In this document: piece by piece, positions 27,698 through 37,680 of the stretch
Layout: each line of letters begins with the position of its first letter
Position numbering within the stretch: position 1 is the first letter of the stretch
Assembly: GCA_016718205.1 (NCBI GenBank)
Contig: JADKEB010000034.1
Span: 186,001-250,000 of the forward strand
Source: Saprospiraceae bacterium
Lineage (GTDB): Bacteria; Bacteroidota; Bacteroidia; Chitinophagales; Saprospiraceae
Direction of reading: 5' to 3'
Length of the DNA stretch: 64,000 bases
The notes under the pieces: model-generated
Database searches by the model: none
Told to the model about the DNA's origin: nothing
The model's input: only the letters and a program-made list of their open reading frames with translations
Position numbers and translations under genes: made by a program

Positions 27698-29434
27698 ATG
27701 GAAGTTTTAGAAGTTAAGTCAAACGCAGAGATCATAAAACAGAAAATCAAAATCACAGGATCAGAAATTGTGATGAGATGCCTGATGGAAGAAGATGTTC
27801 ATACTATATTTGGATATCCGGGTGGAGCTATTATGCCTATCTATGATGCATTGTTTCATTTTGAAGACAAGTTAACCCACATTCTTACCCGTCATGAGCA
27901 GGGAGCCATACACGCAGCTGAAGGGATGGCAAGAGTAACCAGAAAACCGGGAGTAGTTTTTGCTACTTCAGGTCCCGGTGCGACCAATCTTATCACGGGA
28001 CTGGCCGATGCATTGATGGATTCTACTCCTTTGGTCTGCATTACAGGTCAGGTTTTTGCACATTTGCTCGGATCTGATGCTTTTCAGGAGGTGGATGTCA
28101 TAGCCTGCAGTAACGCAGTGACAAAATGGAATTTTCAGGTCACAAATGCATCTGAAATAAGTGATGCTATCTCCAAGGCTTTTTATGTTGCAAATTCAGG
28201 AAGACCTGGTCCGGTGCTGATCGACATCACAAAAAATGCACAGGTAGAAGAGAGCTATTTTGAATATCACAAAAAACCTGTCATTAGGTCATATCATCCC
28301 AAACCTGTGATCAATCAGAAAAGTGTAGCAGAGGCGGCTGAACTGATCAACATGGCGAAAAAACCGCTTATACTCGCCGGACACGGAATCCATATCGCGC
28401 ATGCTCAGGAAACATTCAAAACGTTTGTCGAAAAATCGGGAATACCGTCAGCAAGTACGGTTCACGGATTGTCAGCTTTACCCTCAGATCACAAATTGAA
28501 CAAAGGTATGCTCGGCATGCATGGCAACCTTGCACCCAATATGCTGACCAATTCATGCGATCTTCTCATTGCTATTGGTATGCGTTTTGATGATAGAGTC
28601 ACCGGAAATCTTTCGAAATATGCAAAGCAGGCCAAAGTGATACATATAGAGATTGATCCGGCAGAGATCAACAAAAATGTCATGTGCCATGTTGCACTCC
28701 AAGCTGATGCCAATGATGCCCTCGAAGCATTATTGCCATTGGTCAATAAAAAACAATATCCGGAATGGTATGCAGAGTTTGATGCATTTTACGATAAAGA
28801 ATTTGAAAAAGTCATCAAAAGGGATTTAGATACGTCAGAAGGCAAGTCACTCACTATGGCCAGAGTGATCAGAGAAATATCAAGACAGACACAAGGCAAA
28901 GCAATTGTTGCCACTGATGTGGGTCAGCATCAGATGGCTACTGCAAGATATTATGAATGGCTCGGTCATGACCAGTGGGTGTCATCAGGAGGTGCCGGCA
29001 CTATGGGTTACGGCCTGCCTGCAGCTATAGGTGCCAAGTTCGGGGCACCGAACAGAACTGTACTTGCTTTTGTAGGTGATGGCGGATTTCAAATGACCCT
29101 TCAGGAGCTGGGTGTATGCTCTCAGTGGGATGTACAGGTAAAGATTATCATCCTTGATAATGAATTTTTAGGTATGGTAAGACAATGGCAAGAGTTGTTT
29201 TTCGAGCGGAGATATTCATCAGTTGAGCTTAAAAATCCCAATTTTTGCATGATTTCTGAAGGATTTGGCGTAAAGGCTAAAAAAATCACTAAGGCATCAG
29301 AGCTTGAATCATCAGTTAAAGAAATGCTGGAGTATGATGGTGCGTTTCTACTCCATGTCATGGTAGAAAAGGAAGATAATGTATTTCCAATGATAGCTGC
29401 AGGAAAAGCTGTAGACGAAATCGTATTGGAATAA
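27698..29434 (+). CDS. ilvB: Acetolactate synthase large subunit
   Basis: A 578-residue thiamine-diphosphate/FAD enzyme. The catalytic glutamate lies in RHEQGAIHAAEG, the central FAD domain has MLGMHGNLAPNM, and the cofactor motif is GDGGFQMTLQELGV...LDN. It condenses pyruvate with pyruvate or 2-ketobutyrate, the committed step of branched-chain amino acid synthesis. The regulatory subunit gene follows at once. Confidence 0.95.
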   Translation: MEVLEVKSNAEIIKQKIKITGSEIVMRCLMEEDVHTIFGYPGGAIMPIYDALFHFEDKLTHILTRHEQGAIHAAEGMARVTRKPGVVFATSGPGATNLITGLADALMDSTPLVCITGQVFAHLLGSDAFQEVDVIACSNAVTKWNFQVTNASEISDAISKAFYVANSGRPGPVLIDITKNAQVEESYFEYHKKPVIRSYHPKPVINQKSVAEAAELINMAKKPLILAGHGIHIAHAQETFKTFVEKSGIPSASTVHGLSALPSDHKLNKGMLGMHGNLAPNMLTNSCDLLIAIGMRFDDRVTGNLSKYAKQAKVIHIEIDPAEINKNVMCHVALQADANDALEALLPLVNKKQYPEWYAEFDAFYDKEFEKVIKRDLDTSEGKSLTMARVIREISRQTQGKAIVATDVGQHQMATARYYEWLGHDQWVSSGGAGTMGYGLPAAIGAKFGAPNRTVLAFVGDGGFQMTLQELGVCSQWDVQVKIIILDNEFLGMVRQWQELFFERRYSSVELKNPNFCMISEGFGVKAKKITKASELESSVKEMLEYDGAFLLHVMVEKEDNVFPMIAAGKAVDEIVLE

Positions 29435-29453
29435 CCCAAATTAATAAACAGAA

Positions 29454-29978
29454 ATGCAGGAATATACACTTACAGTATTCACTGAAGATAAAACAGGCAT
29501 CCTGAGTCGTGTCATTGCTATCATCACAAGACGACACTTTGATATCAAAAGTATCACGGTGTCTCCTTCTTCGATGGAAGGCATATATAGGTTTACTATC
29601 ATGGTCGTCCTGGAAGAAGAACAAGTCAGAAAACTCACAGATCAGATTGAAAAACAAGTAGACGTGCTGAAGGCATTTTACTATGACAATAGTCAGATCA
29701 TTCACCAGGAAATCGCCTTGTACAAAGTGCCGACAGAAGCATTTTATGATGGTGATAGTGTAGAAAAAATGATTCGAAGACATAATGCAAGGATTTTGTC
29801 TATCGAAAAAGAATATATCGTCATAGAAAAAACAGGACATAGAACAGAAACAGAAGCACTGCTCAATGAGCTCAGGGAAGTAGGCATTTATGAGTTTGTA
29901 CGTTCCGGTCGAGTAGCTATCGTAAAACCCATGGAAAGATTGAAAAATTATCTGAAATCCATAGAAGGGCTGGAATAA
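29454..29978 (+). CDS. ilvN: Acetolactate synthase small (regulatory) subunit
   Basis: A 174-residue protein with an N-terminal ACT domain (YTLTVFTEDKTGILSRV, ITRRHFDIKSITVSPS) and the C-terminal domain that activates IlvB (ARILSIEKEYIVIEKTGHRTE). It binds valine and adjusts activity of the large subunit. Its length fits the longer ilvH type. It is the third gene of the ilv operon. Confidence 0.93.
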   Translation: MQEYTLTVFTEDKTGILSRVIAIITRRHFDIKSITVSPSSMEGIYRFTIMVVLEEEQVRKLTDQIEKQVDVLKAFYYDNSQIIHQEIALYKVPTEAFYDGDSVEKMIRRHNARILSIEKEYIVIEKTGHRTETEALLNELREVGIYEFVRSGRVAIVKPMERLKNYLKSIEGLE

Positions 29979-30055
29979 TTTTTATTCCCACCTAAAAACT
30001 TTTAAAAATAATATCATTTGTAATTCTTAATTTTAAATACGTAATTAATAAAAAA

Positions 30056-31099
30056 ATGGCTCAATTAAATTTTGGAGGAACATTAGAAAATGTAGTCACC
30101 CGTGATGAATTTCCACTTGACAAAGCTAGAGAAATACTCAAGGACGAGACAGTAGCCATCATCGGCTATGGAGTACAAGGTCCGGGACAAGCTATGAATC
30201 TCAGAGATAATGGCATCAATGTAATCATCGGTCAGAGAAAAGACTCTTCTACCTGGGATAAAGCCGTCAGAGATGGTTGGGTTCCTGGAGAAACATTGTT
30301 CTCAATCGAAGAAGCAGCACAAAGAGGTACCATCATTCAGTATTTATTGTCAGATGCGGCACAGATAGCGGTCTGGCCAGTATTAAAACCATATCTGACT
30401 AAAGGCAAAGCATTGTACTTTTCTCACGGCTTTGGCGTGACATACAAGGAAAGAACAGGCATCATCCCACCAACAGATATTGATGTAATCCTCGCAGCAC
30501 CCAAAGGATCGGGAACAAGTCTGCGTAGATTATTCCTTGCAGGCAAAGGACTCAACTCCAGCTATGCTATTTTTCAGGATGCTACAGGAAGAGCCAAGGA
30601 AAGAGTCATTGCTCTTGGTATTGGTATAGGATCCGGTTACCTATTTGAAACTGACTTTAGAAAAGAAGTTTTCAGTGATCTTACTGGCGAACGCGGCACA
30701 CTAATGGGCGCTATTCAGGGTATCTTTGAAGCTCAGTACAATGTGCTACGCAAAAATGGTCACAGCCCTTCAGAAGCATTTAATGAGACTGTGGAAGAAC
30801 TGACTGAATCACTCATGCCATTAGTAGCAGAAAATGGTATGGACTGGATGTATGCCAACTGTAGTACCACAGCTCAAAGAGGTGCACTGGACTGGAAAAA
30901 CAAATTCAGAGATGCAGTAGCACCGGTATTTGCAGATCTTTACAATAGTGTGGCTACAGGAAACGAAGCACAAAGGTCTATCGATACCAATTCTCAACCT
31001 GATTACAGAGTAAAACTTGAAGCTGAATTGAAAGAACTAAGAGATTCAGAAATGTGGCAAGCTGGTAAAGTGGTCAGAAGCCTGAGACCTAAAGCATAA
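30056..31099 (+). CDS. ilvC: Ketol-acid reductoisomerase
   Basis: A 347-residue protein. The Rossmann motif is VAIIGYGVQGPGQAMNLRDNG, followed by a cofactor loop GQRKDSSTWDKA; the catalytic domain shows FSDLTGERGTLMGAIQG with the metal-binding acids. It isomerises and reduces acetolactate or acetohydroxybutyrate. The sequence is the form usual in Bacteroidota, slightly longer than the 330-residue class I enzyme. It closes the operon and a terminator hairpin follows 28 bases later. Confidence 0.95.
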   Translation: MAQLNFGGTLENVVTRDEFPLDKAREILKDETVAIIGYGVQGPGQAMNLRDNGINVIIGQRKDSSTWDKAVRDGWVPGETLFSIEEAAQRGTIIQYLLSDAAQIAVWPVLKPYLTKGKALYFSHGFGVTYKERTGIIPPTDIDVILAAPKGSGTSLRRLFLAGKGLNSSYAIFQDATGRAKERVIALGIGIGSGYLFETDFRKEVFSDLTGERGTLMGAIQGIFEAQYNVLRKNGHSPSEAFNETVEELTESLMPLVAENGMDWMYANCSTTAQRGALDWKNKFRDAVAPVFADLYNSVATGNEAQRSIDTNSQPDYRVKLEAELKELRDSEMWQAGKVVRSLRPKA

Positions 31100-31127
31100 G
31101 GATTAACAAACAAATTACCAAAAACAG

Positions 31128-31170
31128 AACCGGTTGGGATAATGCATTCTCACCCGGTTTTTGTTTTTTA
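31128..31170 (+). terminator. Rho-independent terminator after ilvC
   Basis: AACCGG (31128) pairs with CCGGTT (31154), followed by a T-rich tail to 31170. It lies directly after the ilv operon. Confidence 0.6.
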
Positions 31171-31373
31171 GGGAATGACTAAAAATCTAGAAGCCCAACT
31201 TGCAGCCCTGAAAGTTAAATACAGACCATTTACAATAATCTGTAGTAAAAAGACCGAAAATCAAAAAAAAGAAAACCCTGTATCCAAAGCAATTGCGACT
31301 GGCTAACAAGCGATGCGGGTAACTTCAAGTGAAAACGAAAAACGAATGCACAATCGATTGTAGATTCGAATGA

Positions 31374-31995
31374 TCAAACTATCCTTCTTCCATGAAAATA
31401 TTCAACTCCAAGTCTTTCTTTGAGACTTTCAAGGTTTTGACTTGTTACTTTTCCGGCAGCAATGATTTGTATTTTCGGGAAGAGGGCATCCTGCATTTTT
31501 ATTAATGTATTTGCCCCTTCTTCAGCTGTACTTTGACCACCGGAAGTCAGGATAAATCTGACATTTGCAAATATCTTAAGCTTCTCTGCTTCTTCTATGA
31601 TATTGTCACACAGATCAATAGCCTTATAAAATGTTACAGGAAAAGGAGCCGCTGTACTGCAAATCTTTTTACTGCGTGTAAATCAATAATACTATTTCCG
31701 TGAGCATCTTGCTTCAAAGCGCCAAACACAAAACCTGATATGGGAAGCTTTTAAACCATCTAATTGTTTTCACCATTTCCGAAATTTCCTGCCTGGTATA
31801 GGTGAAATTTCCACCACGTGACCGTATCATCACTTTTATGGGAACGTCAGAAGCAGTGATAAGTTTTTTGATGAGATTTTTATCAGGAGTCAAACCATCA
31901 AGTTCCATGTGGCTACAAACTTCAAGCTGGTCCGCTCCGTTTTTTACGGCACTCAGACATTCTTCATAAGTTTCTACACATGCTTCTTTAATCAT
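31374..31995 (-). CDS. cutC: Copper homeostasis protein CutC, frameshifted
   Basis: From the ATG at 31995 the protein reads MIKEACVETYEECLSAVKNG and MELDGLTPDKNLIKK, then after a frame change near 31740 SGFVFGALKQDAHGNSIIDL, and after another near 31650 VTFYKAIDLCDN, FILTSGGQSTAEEG and IIAAGKVTSQNLESL, ending at 31374. These are the successive strands of the CutC TIM barrel. CutC is linked to copper tolerance, but its chemistry is unsettled. With the shifts repaired it is about 207 residues, somewhat short of the usual 230-250. Confidence 0.8.
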
Positions 31996-32367
31996 TGCCT
32001 TTGGTTTATCCGATATTGAAGGGTAAAAAAATGAGGTAACACAAAGAAGTATTACATCAACCCTAACCAAATGAAACCAAAATAGTTTTACTTAATGTAA
32101 GAACTACAAAAAGTTAAATACAAAAAGTTATTTATATAGCTTTGTCTTGTAGTTATTCAAATTTATACTACAAAATCGCAATTTCGTAAATTTATTACTA
32201 TAAAATAAGTCAAAAGTACCAAATAAATATTAAGTTTAAGTAGGCGGGCATATAACAAAATTTATTTTGTGGATATACTGACGCAAATTATTTTCTCATT
32301 GATCTAATAGACCAGAATATTGATTGGAATAATGATCTAAATCACAATCACACCTTTGTTAATGGTA

Positions 32368-32540
32368 AAAATGTTGGGTGTATTTCATTTTTTCGCATCA
32401 CATTAAAAATCATCAATTTTTTTTGCGATTCAGGCAAGATGCCTTAATATATTGCATCGTAGCTAAAAGCTACGACGAACAAACGAAACTTGATAAAAAA
32501 TCGAGCACAGTACGAAAAAATGAAATGCACCTAAAATGTT
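32368..32540. mobile_element. 157-bp MITE related to the ISKra4-type ends (32376-32532)
   Basis: Ends GGGTGTATTTCATTTTTTCG and its near-complement (ending GAAATGCACCT) are flanked by an exact 8-bp repeat AAAATGTT (32368-32375, 32533-32540). Inside is a perfect hairpin CGTAGCT-AAA-AGCTACG. The ends differ by two bases from the GGGTGTATCCCATTTTT family. The rest of the gap 31996-32593 is AT-rich with no gene that I can support. Confidence 0.7.
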
Positions 32541-32593
32541 GGAGTTTTAAAAAACGCTGAGTGTTCTATTCTGATTAAGTGCATTCGGGAGCC

Positions 32594-33139
32594 CTATGTC
32601 CTTCCTTTAAAACCAAAAAAACTTCCGCATAAACCACCAATGATGTGTGCTGATTCAGCAATCTGGTTGACTTCTACACTTTGCAGCAGTTCTTTACCGA
32701 CAAATAATAATGCCACCAGTATAAATGTAACAGGTATTTCTCCTGCATTGACATTGGTAAACGAAACCAGAAGAATCATCATGAACACTACTCCACTTGC
32801 TCCCATAAGGCCTGTATTAAAAAAGAAAATATTGATTAATCCTGTGATCAGTCCAGTAATCAATATCATATAAAACAAACGTGAAGAGCCATATTTCTCC
32901 TCAATGATGGGACCCAATAAAAGAATAAAAGTCAGATTTCCGAGTAGGTGTTCCAGGGAGGCATGCCCTGCTACATGACTCACCAAGCTAATGATAGAGA
33001 AAGGATTTGTCCAATCCACAGATGGGTACACTGTAAACAGCGGCATGAGCTTACCCAACATAAATTTGTCAGCTATATATATTCCTGTACACAGCAAGGC
33101 AAAAGTAAGAACGACCGGAGCATTCCATTTTATTTTCAT
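32594..33139 (-). CDS. Rhomboid family intramembrane protease (short)
   Basis: A 181-residue membrane protein with five to six helices and the rhomboid motifs GHASLEHLLGN, the nucleophile serine in MGASGVVFM, and the histidine in SAHIIGG. It is the second rhomboid in the window and lacks the charged tail of the first. It lies 17 bases downstream of upp on the same strand, so cotranscription is likely although the functions are unrelated. Confidence 0.88.
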   Translation of the reverse strand: MKIKWNAPVVLTFALLCTGIYIADKFMLGKLMPLFTVYPSVDWTNPFSIISLVSHVAGHASLEHLLGNLTFILLLGPIIEEKYGSSRLFYMILITGLITGLINIFFFNTGLMGASGVVFMMILLVSFTNVNAGEIPVTFILVALLFVGKELLQSVEVNQIAESAHIIGGLCGSFFGFKGRT

Positions 33140-33156
33140 AATAAGACTGGATTTTC

Positions 33157-33840
33157 TTATTCCTGGAGTTTTTTACCAAAAGCAAGGTCTCCCGCATCTC
33201 CAAGACCGGGTACAATATATGACTTGGCGGTAAGTTCTTCATCCTCTGCAGCCATCCAAAGGTGTGCTTCAGGATACAATCTTCGTACATAATCTACGCC
33301 GAAAGACGATGCTATAATAGATACAATATGCAGTTGATCCCACTTTCCATATTCTTGTATATGTTCGATTGTCTTTTGTATGGATGCTCCGGTGGCCAGC
33401 ATTGGATCGGTCAGTATCACCGTTGCCCCGGTCAGATCAGGACAAGTGATATATTCCATATGTATCTCAAAGGTACCATCTTTATGATTTTTGCGGTATG
33501 CTGCCACAAAAGCATTATTAGCATCATCAAAAAATTCAAGTAGCCCTTCGTGAAGTGGAAGTCCTGCTCTGAGAATTGTGCCTAATACTATCCTATTATT
33601 AGGTACTTTACACTTGGCTATTCCGAGAGGTGTTTCTGTTTCTATTTCTTGATAAGACAGGTGTTTGCTGATTTCATAAGCAAAAATATTACCCAATCTT
33701 TGCATGTTTTTCCTGAAAAGAAGCCGATTATTCTGAATATTGACATCTCTTAACTGAGCAAGATATTTATTGGCAATGGAGTTTTTTAAAGACAGGTTGT
33801 GTACCATATCAATTGGAAATTGTATCCACAAAGATGCCAA
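33157..33840 (-). CDS. upp: Uracil phosphoribosyltransferase
   Basis: The protein has the PRPP-binding loop ILTDPMLATGASI and the uracil-binding end YIVPGLGDAGDLAFG. It makes UMP from uracil and PRPP in pyrimidine salvage. The frame opens at 33840 (227 residues); the ATG at 33807 (MVHNLSLKNSIANK) would give 216 residues, the usual size, and is equally plausible. A TAGTTTTG box stands 40 bases upstream of the longer start. Confidence 0.93.
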   Translation of the reverse strand: MASLWIQFPIDMVHNLSLKNSIANKYLAQLRDVNIQNNRLLFRKNMQRLGNIFAYEISKHLSYQEIETETPLGIAKCKVPNNRIVLGTILRAGLPLHEGLLEFFDDANNAFVAAYRKNHKDGTFEIHMEYITCPDLTGATVILTDPMLATGASIQKTIEHIQEYGKWDQLHIVSIIASSFGVDYVRRLYPEAHLWMAAEDEELTAKSYIVPGLGDAGDLAFGKKLQE

Positions 33841-33879
33841 TTATCTCTGTAACTATGTACTTTATTTTTGACTTAAATA

Positions 33880-33887
33880 CAAAACTA
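33880..33887 (-). promoter_or_regulatory. Candidate -7 box for upp
   Basis: Minus-strand TAGTTTTG fits TAnnTTTG between the divergent upp and yraN genes. Confidence 0.4.
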
Positions 33888-33916
33888 ATCGATAAATGTT
33901 AATTTTGTAACACTTT

Positions 33917-34285
33917 ATGGCACGACAACAAACTATAGGTCTCTTGGGTGAAGATACTGCAACAGCTTTTCTTCAGGGATTGGGATATACTATTCTGGAA
34001 CGAAACTGGCGATTCAGTAAGGCAGAAATTGACATCATTTGTAAAGATCAGGATGTACTTGTTTTCGTAGAAGTCAAATCCAAATCCTATACTTATTTTG
34101 GTGAACCCGAAGATAGCGTTTCCGCCTATAAAGAAAATCTGATTATTGATGCCGCCAACAGATATATGGAAAAAGTAAACCATGATTGGGCCATTAGATT
34201 TGATATTATTTCTATCGTTTTTGATAAAAAAAGAAATCCAGCCATCACCCATTTCAAAGATGCCTTCTTTCCGGGTATTTCTTGA
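33917..34285 (+). CDS. YraN family (UPF0102) endonuclease-like protein
   Basis: A 122-residue protein with GLLGEDTATAFLQGLGYTIL, then RFSKAEIDIICKD and LVFVEVKSK. The ExD...ExK arrangement is the active site of a PD-(D/E)XK, Holliday-junction-resolvase-like fold. The family is widespread, and its role in DNA metabolism is not well defined. It ends four bases before the stop of the convergent sulfatase gene. Confidence 0.88.
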   Translation: MARQQTIGLLGEDTATAFLQGLGYTILERNWRFSKAEIDIICKDQDVLVFVEVKSKSYTYFGEPEDSVSAYKENLIIDAANRYMEKVNHDWAIRFDIISIVFDKKRNPAITHFKDAFFPGIS

Positions 34286-34288
34286 CTT

Positions 34289-35833
34289 TTATGGTGCTTT
34301 TGCCAAAATCTTCAATCCCTCTTTGTCCTTGTATTGGATCATCAATTGGTTTAATTCTTTTTTAAGCTGACTGGTCAATTTTCTATTTGAAGGTTGCCCA
34401 TAGATATTATGCATTTCATCAGGGTCATTTTTTATATCAAATAATTCCCATGAATGACTACCATCTCCATAAAATAAGATCAATTTATATCTTTCCGTCC
34501 TGATACCGAGGTGAGGCAGCACTCTGTGCGGATCAGGATATTCATAATAATGGTAATACATACTTTTGCGCCAACTTTTAACAGGTTTGGTCTTTTGTGT
34601 CAATGGCAACACTGATTTCCCTTGCATGTCGGCCGGCGCTTTTATTCCGGCTATATCCAGTAATGTTGGAGCAAAATCAATATTGACCACCATGTCCTCA
34701 ATCACTGTTTTTGGCGAAATCACTCCCGGATATTTCATGACAAATGGTGCACGAAGTGACTGCTCATACATAAATCTTTTGTCATACCAGCCATGCTCAC
34801 CAAGATAAAATCCCTGATCTGATGAATACATGACAATGGTGTTTTTGTCCAAGCCCTTTTTGGTCAGATAGTCGAGTACTTTCCCGATATTTCTGTCCAA
34901 CGATAATATACATGCCATATAATCATGCATATATCTTTGATATTTCCACAGGGCTATTTCTTTTGATGTCATGCGGCTGGTATCCAGCTTTGCATTCTCA
35001 GTATCATAGTATTGGTTCCAGGCTTGTCTTTGTTCGGGAGTCATTCTTTTTACAAATGGCAGATCCTGAGTGTTTACTTTAGAATCCCAATCCCACCGCA
35101 GGTTTTTAACCTCCATATCTTGATGTGCCGCGGCGTTTCTTCCCTTATAGCCATCAAAAAAGTTATCCGGCACAGCAAAGGGCTTGCCATCAAAAGCATT
35201 AAGGTCTTTTGTATCCGGCTGCCACTCTCTGTGAGGTGCCTTGTGTCCTATCACTAAGCTAAATGGTTTGGTTTTATCCCTTCCTTTATCAAGCCAATCG
35301 ATAGCTTGCTCCGTGATGATATCCGTTGTATATCCATCTATTCTTACTCTTGATGAATCCATCTGAATAAAATCAGGATTATAATACAACCCTTGTCCCG
35401 GGAGGATCTTCCAGTAATCAAAATATTGTGGCAGGTTATTGATATGCCATTTTCCGATCCAGGCTGTCTGATATCCGTGTTGCTGCAAGTGCTTAGGATA
35501 CATATCCTGACCGGTATTTATTTTGGTTTCATTACGATTATCGTATTGACCATTGATGTGATTATATTTACCTGTTAGCAATACTGCCCGACTTGGCGCA
35601 CAGATAGAGTTGGTAACAAAAGTATTTTTGAAAATGGCGCCTTCTGATGCTATTCTATCTATATTAGGAGTCTTTATATGTGGGCTCCCGTATGCACTGA
35701 TGGCTTGCAAAGCGTGATCGTCCGAAAAAATCATGATGATGTTTGGTCTCTTGTCTAGTGATTGGGCTATAAGTGAGCATTGTACCAACAATACTGCTAT
35801 ACCAAAAAATACAATTGTTTTTATAGGTTTCAT
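34289..35833 (-). CDS. Secreted sulfatase (cysteine type)
   Basis: A 514-residue protein with a signal peptide (IVFFGIAVLLVQCSLIAQS). The metal-binding start is PNIIMIFSDDHALQAISAYG, and the formylglycine signature is SICAPSRAVLLTGKY, so a maturase (anSME or FGE) must convert its cysteine. It removes sulfate esters from glycans or other organics; the substrate cannot be told. The cysteine before the cleavage site could also make it a lipoprotein. Its start overlaps the stop of the other sulfatase gene (ATGA), so the two are translationally coupled. Confidence 0.9.
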   Translation of the reverse strand: MKPIKTIVFFGIAVLLVQCSLIAQSLDKRPNIIMIFSDDHALQAISAYGSPHIKTPNIDRIASEGAIFKNTFVTNSICAPSRAVLLTGKYNHINGQYDNRNETKINTGQDMYPKHLQQHGYQTAWIGKWHINNLPQYFDYWKILPGQGLYYNPDFIQMDSSRVRIDGYTTDIITEQAIDWLDKGRDKTKPFSLVIGHKAPHREWQPDTKDLNAFDGKPFAVPDNFFDGYKGRNAAAHQDMEVKNLRWDWDSKVNTQDLPFVKRMTPEQRQAWNQYYDTENAKLDTSRMTSKEIALWKYQRYMHDYMACILSLDRNIGKVLDYLTKKGLDKNTIVMYSSDQGFYLGEHGWYDKRFMYEQSLRAPFVMKYPGVISPKTVIEDMVVNIDFAPTLLDIAGIKAPADMQGKSVLPLTQKTKPVKSWRKSMYYHYYEYPDPHRVLPHLGIRTERYKLILFYGDGSHSWELFDIKNDPDEMHNIYGQPSNRKLTSQLKKELNQLMIQYKDKEGLKILAKAP

Positions 35834-37357
35834 TTTCTTATTTTTTCTTTAAATCGTGTGGCTTCAGATTCTTTTATTGTTTTGAGAAGCGTTGTCATTT
35901 CTTTGATGATATCAGGTCTATGAATTGCCAGATTTTTAGTTTCTCCGGGATCTGATTTTAGATCATAAAGCTGATCTATGGTATCATTTCCAAGCTCAAT
36001 ATTGGTGTATTTATCATATTTATATGCATTACTACCTGGCTCTATATACTTCCATTGGGCTGTTCTGACAGATAGAGATGCAGAGTTGGTAGCTTCTATG
36101 ATATACTTTCTTCCCTTTGTATTTTTGCCTGACCAACTCTTCCACTCATCAAAACTATCAGGTGCGCTCCTTTCGGGAAGTGATATTTTTAATAAAGAAG
36201 CCAAACTGGAGATCATATCTATCTGACTGACCAAAGCATGTGATACTCCTTTTTTTATTTTTCCGGGATATCTGATGATAAAAGGCACTCTGGTACCGGC
36301 TTCAAATTTGCTATACTTACCACCACGGAGTCCTCCAGATGGTGTATGACCACCCAACTTTTCAACAGCATCATCCTTGTATCCGTCGTCGACCACCGAC
36401 CATTGTCACTTGTAAATATGATTATCGTATTATCTCTCAAATGGAGTTTGTCTAAAGTTGTCAAAATCTGTCCCACACACCAATCCATCTGAACTATGGC
36501 GTCTCCGCGGGGTCCCATATCCGTAGTACCCACAAACCTTGGATGTGGAGCCCTGGTACGTGAATATCGTTGGTAGCAAATAAAAAAAAAAGGGGTTTTT
36601 GTGGTTTTTTCGATGAATTTCACTGCTTTTGTCGTGATCGAGTCAGCTATATTTTCGTCAACCCATAAAGCTTTATTTCCTCCTTTCATATACCCTATTC
36701 TTGATATCCCGTTGATCAAAGCCTGATCATGCCCGTGGCTTGGGTGTACCTTTAACAATTCCGGATTATTTTTTCCGGTAGGAAGTCCTTCAAATGGTGT
36801 AGTATAACTGACTTCTATAGGGTCTGAAGGGTCAAGATTTGATATTCTATCGTTTTCCATAAATACGCATGGTACTCTGTCACCGGTAGCTGCCATGATG
36901 TAAGAATAGTCAAACCCAATATCCCTTTGCCCAGGTGTCATCAACCCATTCCAATCCTGCTGGTCTTTTGCCCCAAGCCCCAGATGCCATTTTCCGGTGA
37001 CGGCGGTGGTGTACCCATCAGATTTGAACATGTCTGCAAGTGTATACCTTTCAGGAGTGATGATCATGGGCGCATCTCCGCGAGCTACACCTGTTCCCGG
37101 TTTCTCCACGAATATTCGCCAGTCAAAAGAGCATATCTTGATGGAGTACAGGTTGCCGCAGGACAATGAGCTTGTGTAAATCGTAAGCCTTCAGCGGCAA
37201 GTTTGTCAATGTTTTTTGTTTGGAGATTTGTGGCTCCGTAGCAAGATAAATCACCGTACCCAATGTCGTCTGTATAAATGATGATTACATTAGGCCTATT
37301 TTGGTCGGATGCCATCAGTGGAAAAATATAAAAAAGGCAAAGGATATATCTGATCAT
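35830..37357 (-). CDS. Secreted sulfatase, frameshifted
   Basis: The ATG at 37357 begins a signal peptide (MIRYILCLFYIFPLMAS) followed by RPNVIIIYTDDIGYGDLSCYG and the formylglycine site TCTPSRYALLTGEY. Frame changes near 37110 and 36400, and a local pair near 36570, split the gene; the pieces continue with ITPERYTLADMFKSDGYTTA, VTGKWHLGLG and GGHTPSGGLRGGKYSKFEAG. It resembles arylsulfatase A-like enzymes (about 500 residues). It is the first gene of a two-sulfatase operon, its stop overlapping the next start by four bases. Confidence 0.82.
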
Positions 37358-37680
37358 TATGAGCCTAATGGACTGCAATACTAAAAAAAATCCTGCAATA
37401 TTTAGGATGCAGGACTTAAAATTGTATGTTTTAATAATTATTGCCCTTTATTTATCAAACCAAATAGGACTATCTATATTAAACAAACTCCAAAGGCTTC
37501 AATGCATCATTGTGTTGTACATTCATCATCTTGATCTTTAAAAAGTCAACCCACTGAAATATTTCTCCCTGTTTACATCCAAAATTCCCCACAGAATTTT
37601 ACTTTGTGCATTTTTTGGGATGAAGTAGTAAAATGGCGCATACTTCTTTCCGTCAACTTTCTAATTTTTAAATCATTAAA

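Noticed and set aside
29358..29840. Minus-strand frame over ilvN
   Set aside because: Antisense shadow of an intact ACT-domain gene.
31175..31306. 43-codon plus-strand frame after the ilv terminator
   Set aside because: Short, no recognisable features, no promoter box; could be real but cannot be supported.
31812..31824. CACGTG near cutC as a further parS site
   Set aside because: Only the central hexamer matches; the arms differ from the consensus.
32378..32560. 60-codon plus-strand frame
   Set aside because: It lies within a MITE with 8-bp duplications and is explained by it.
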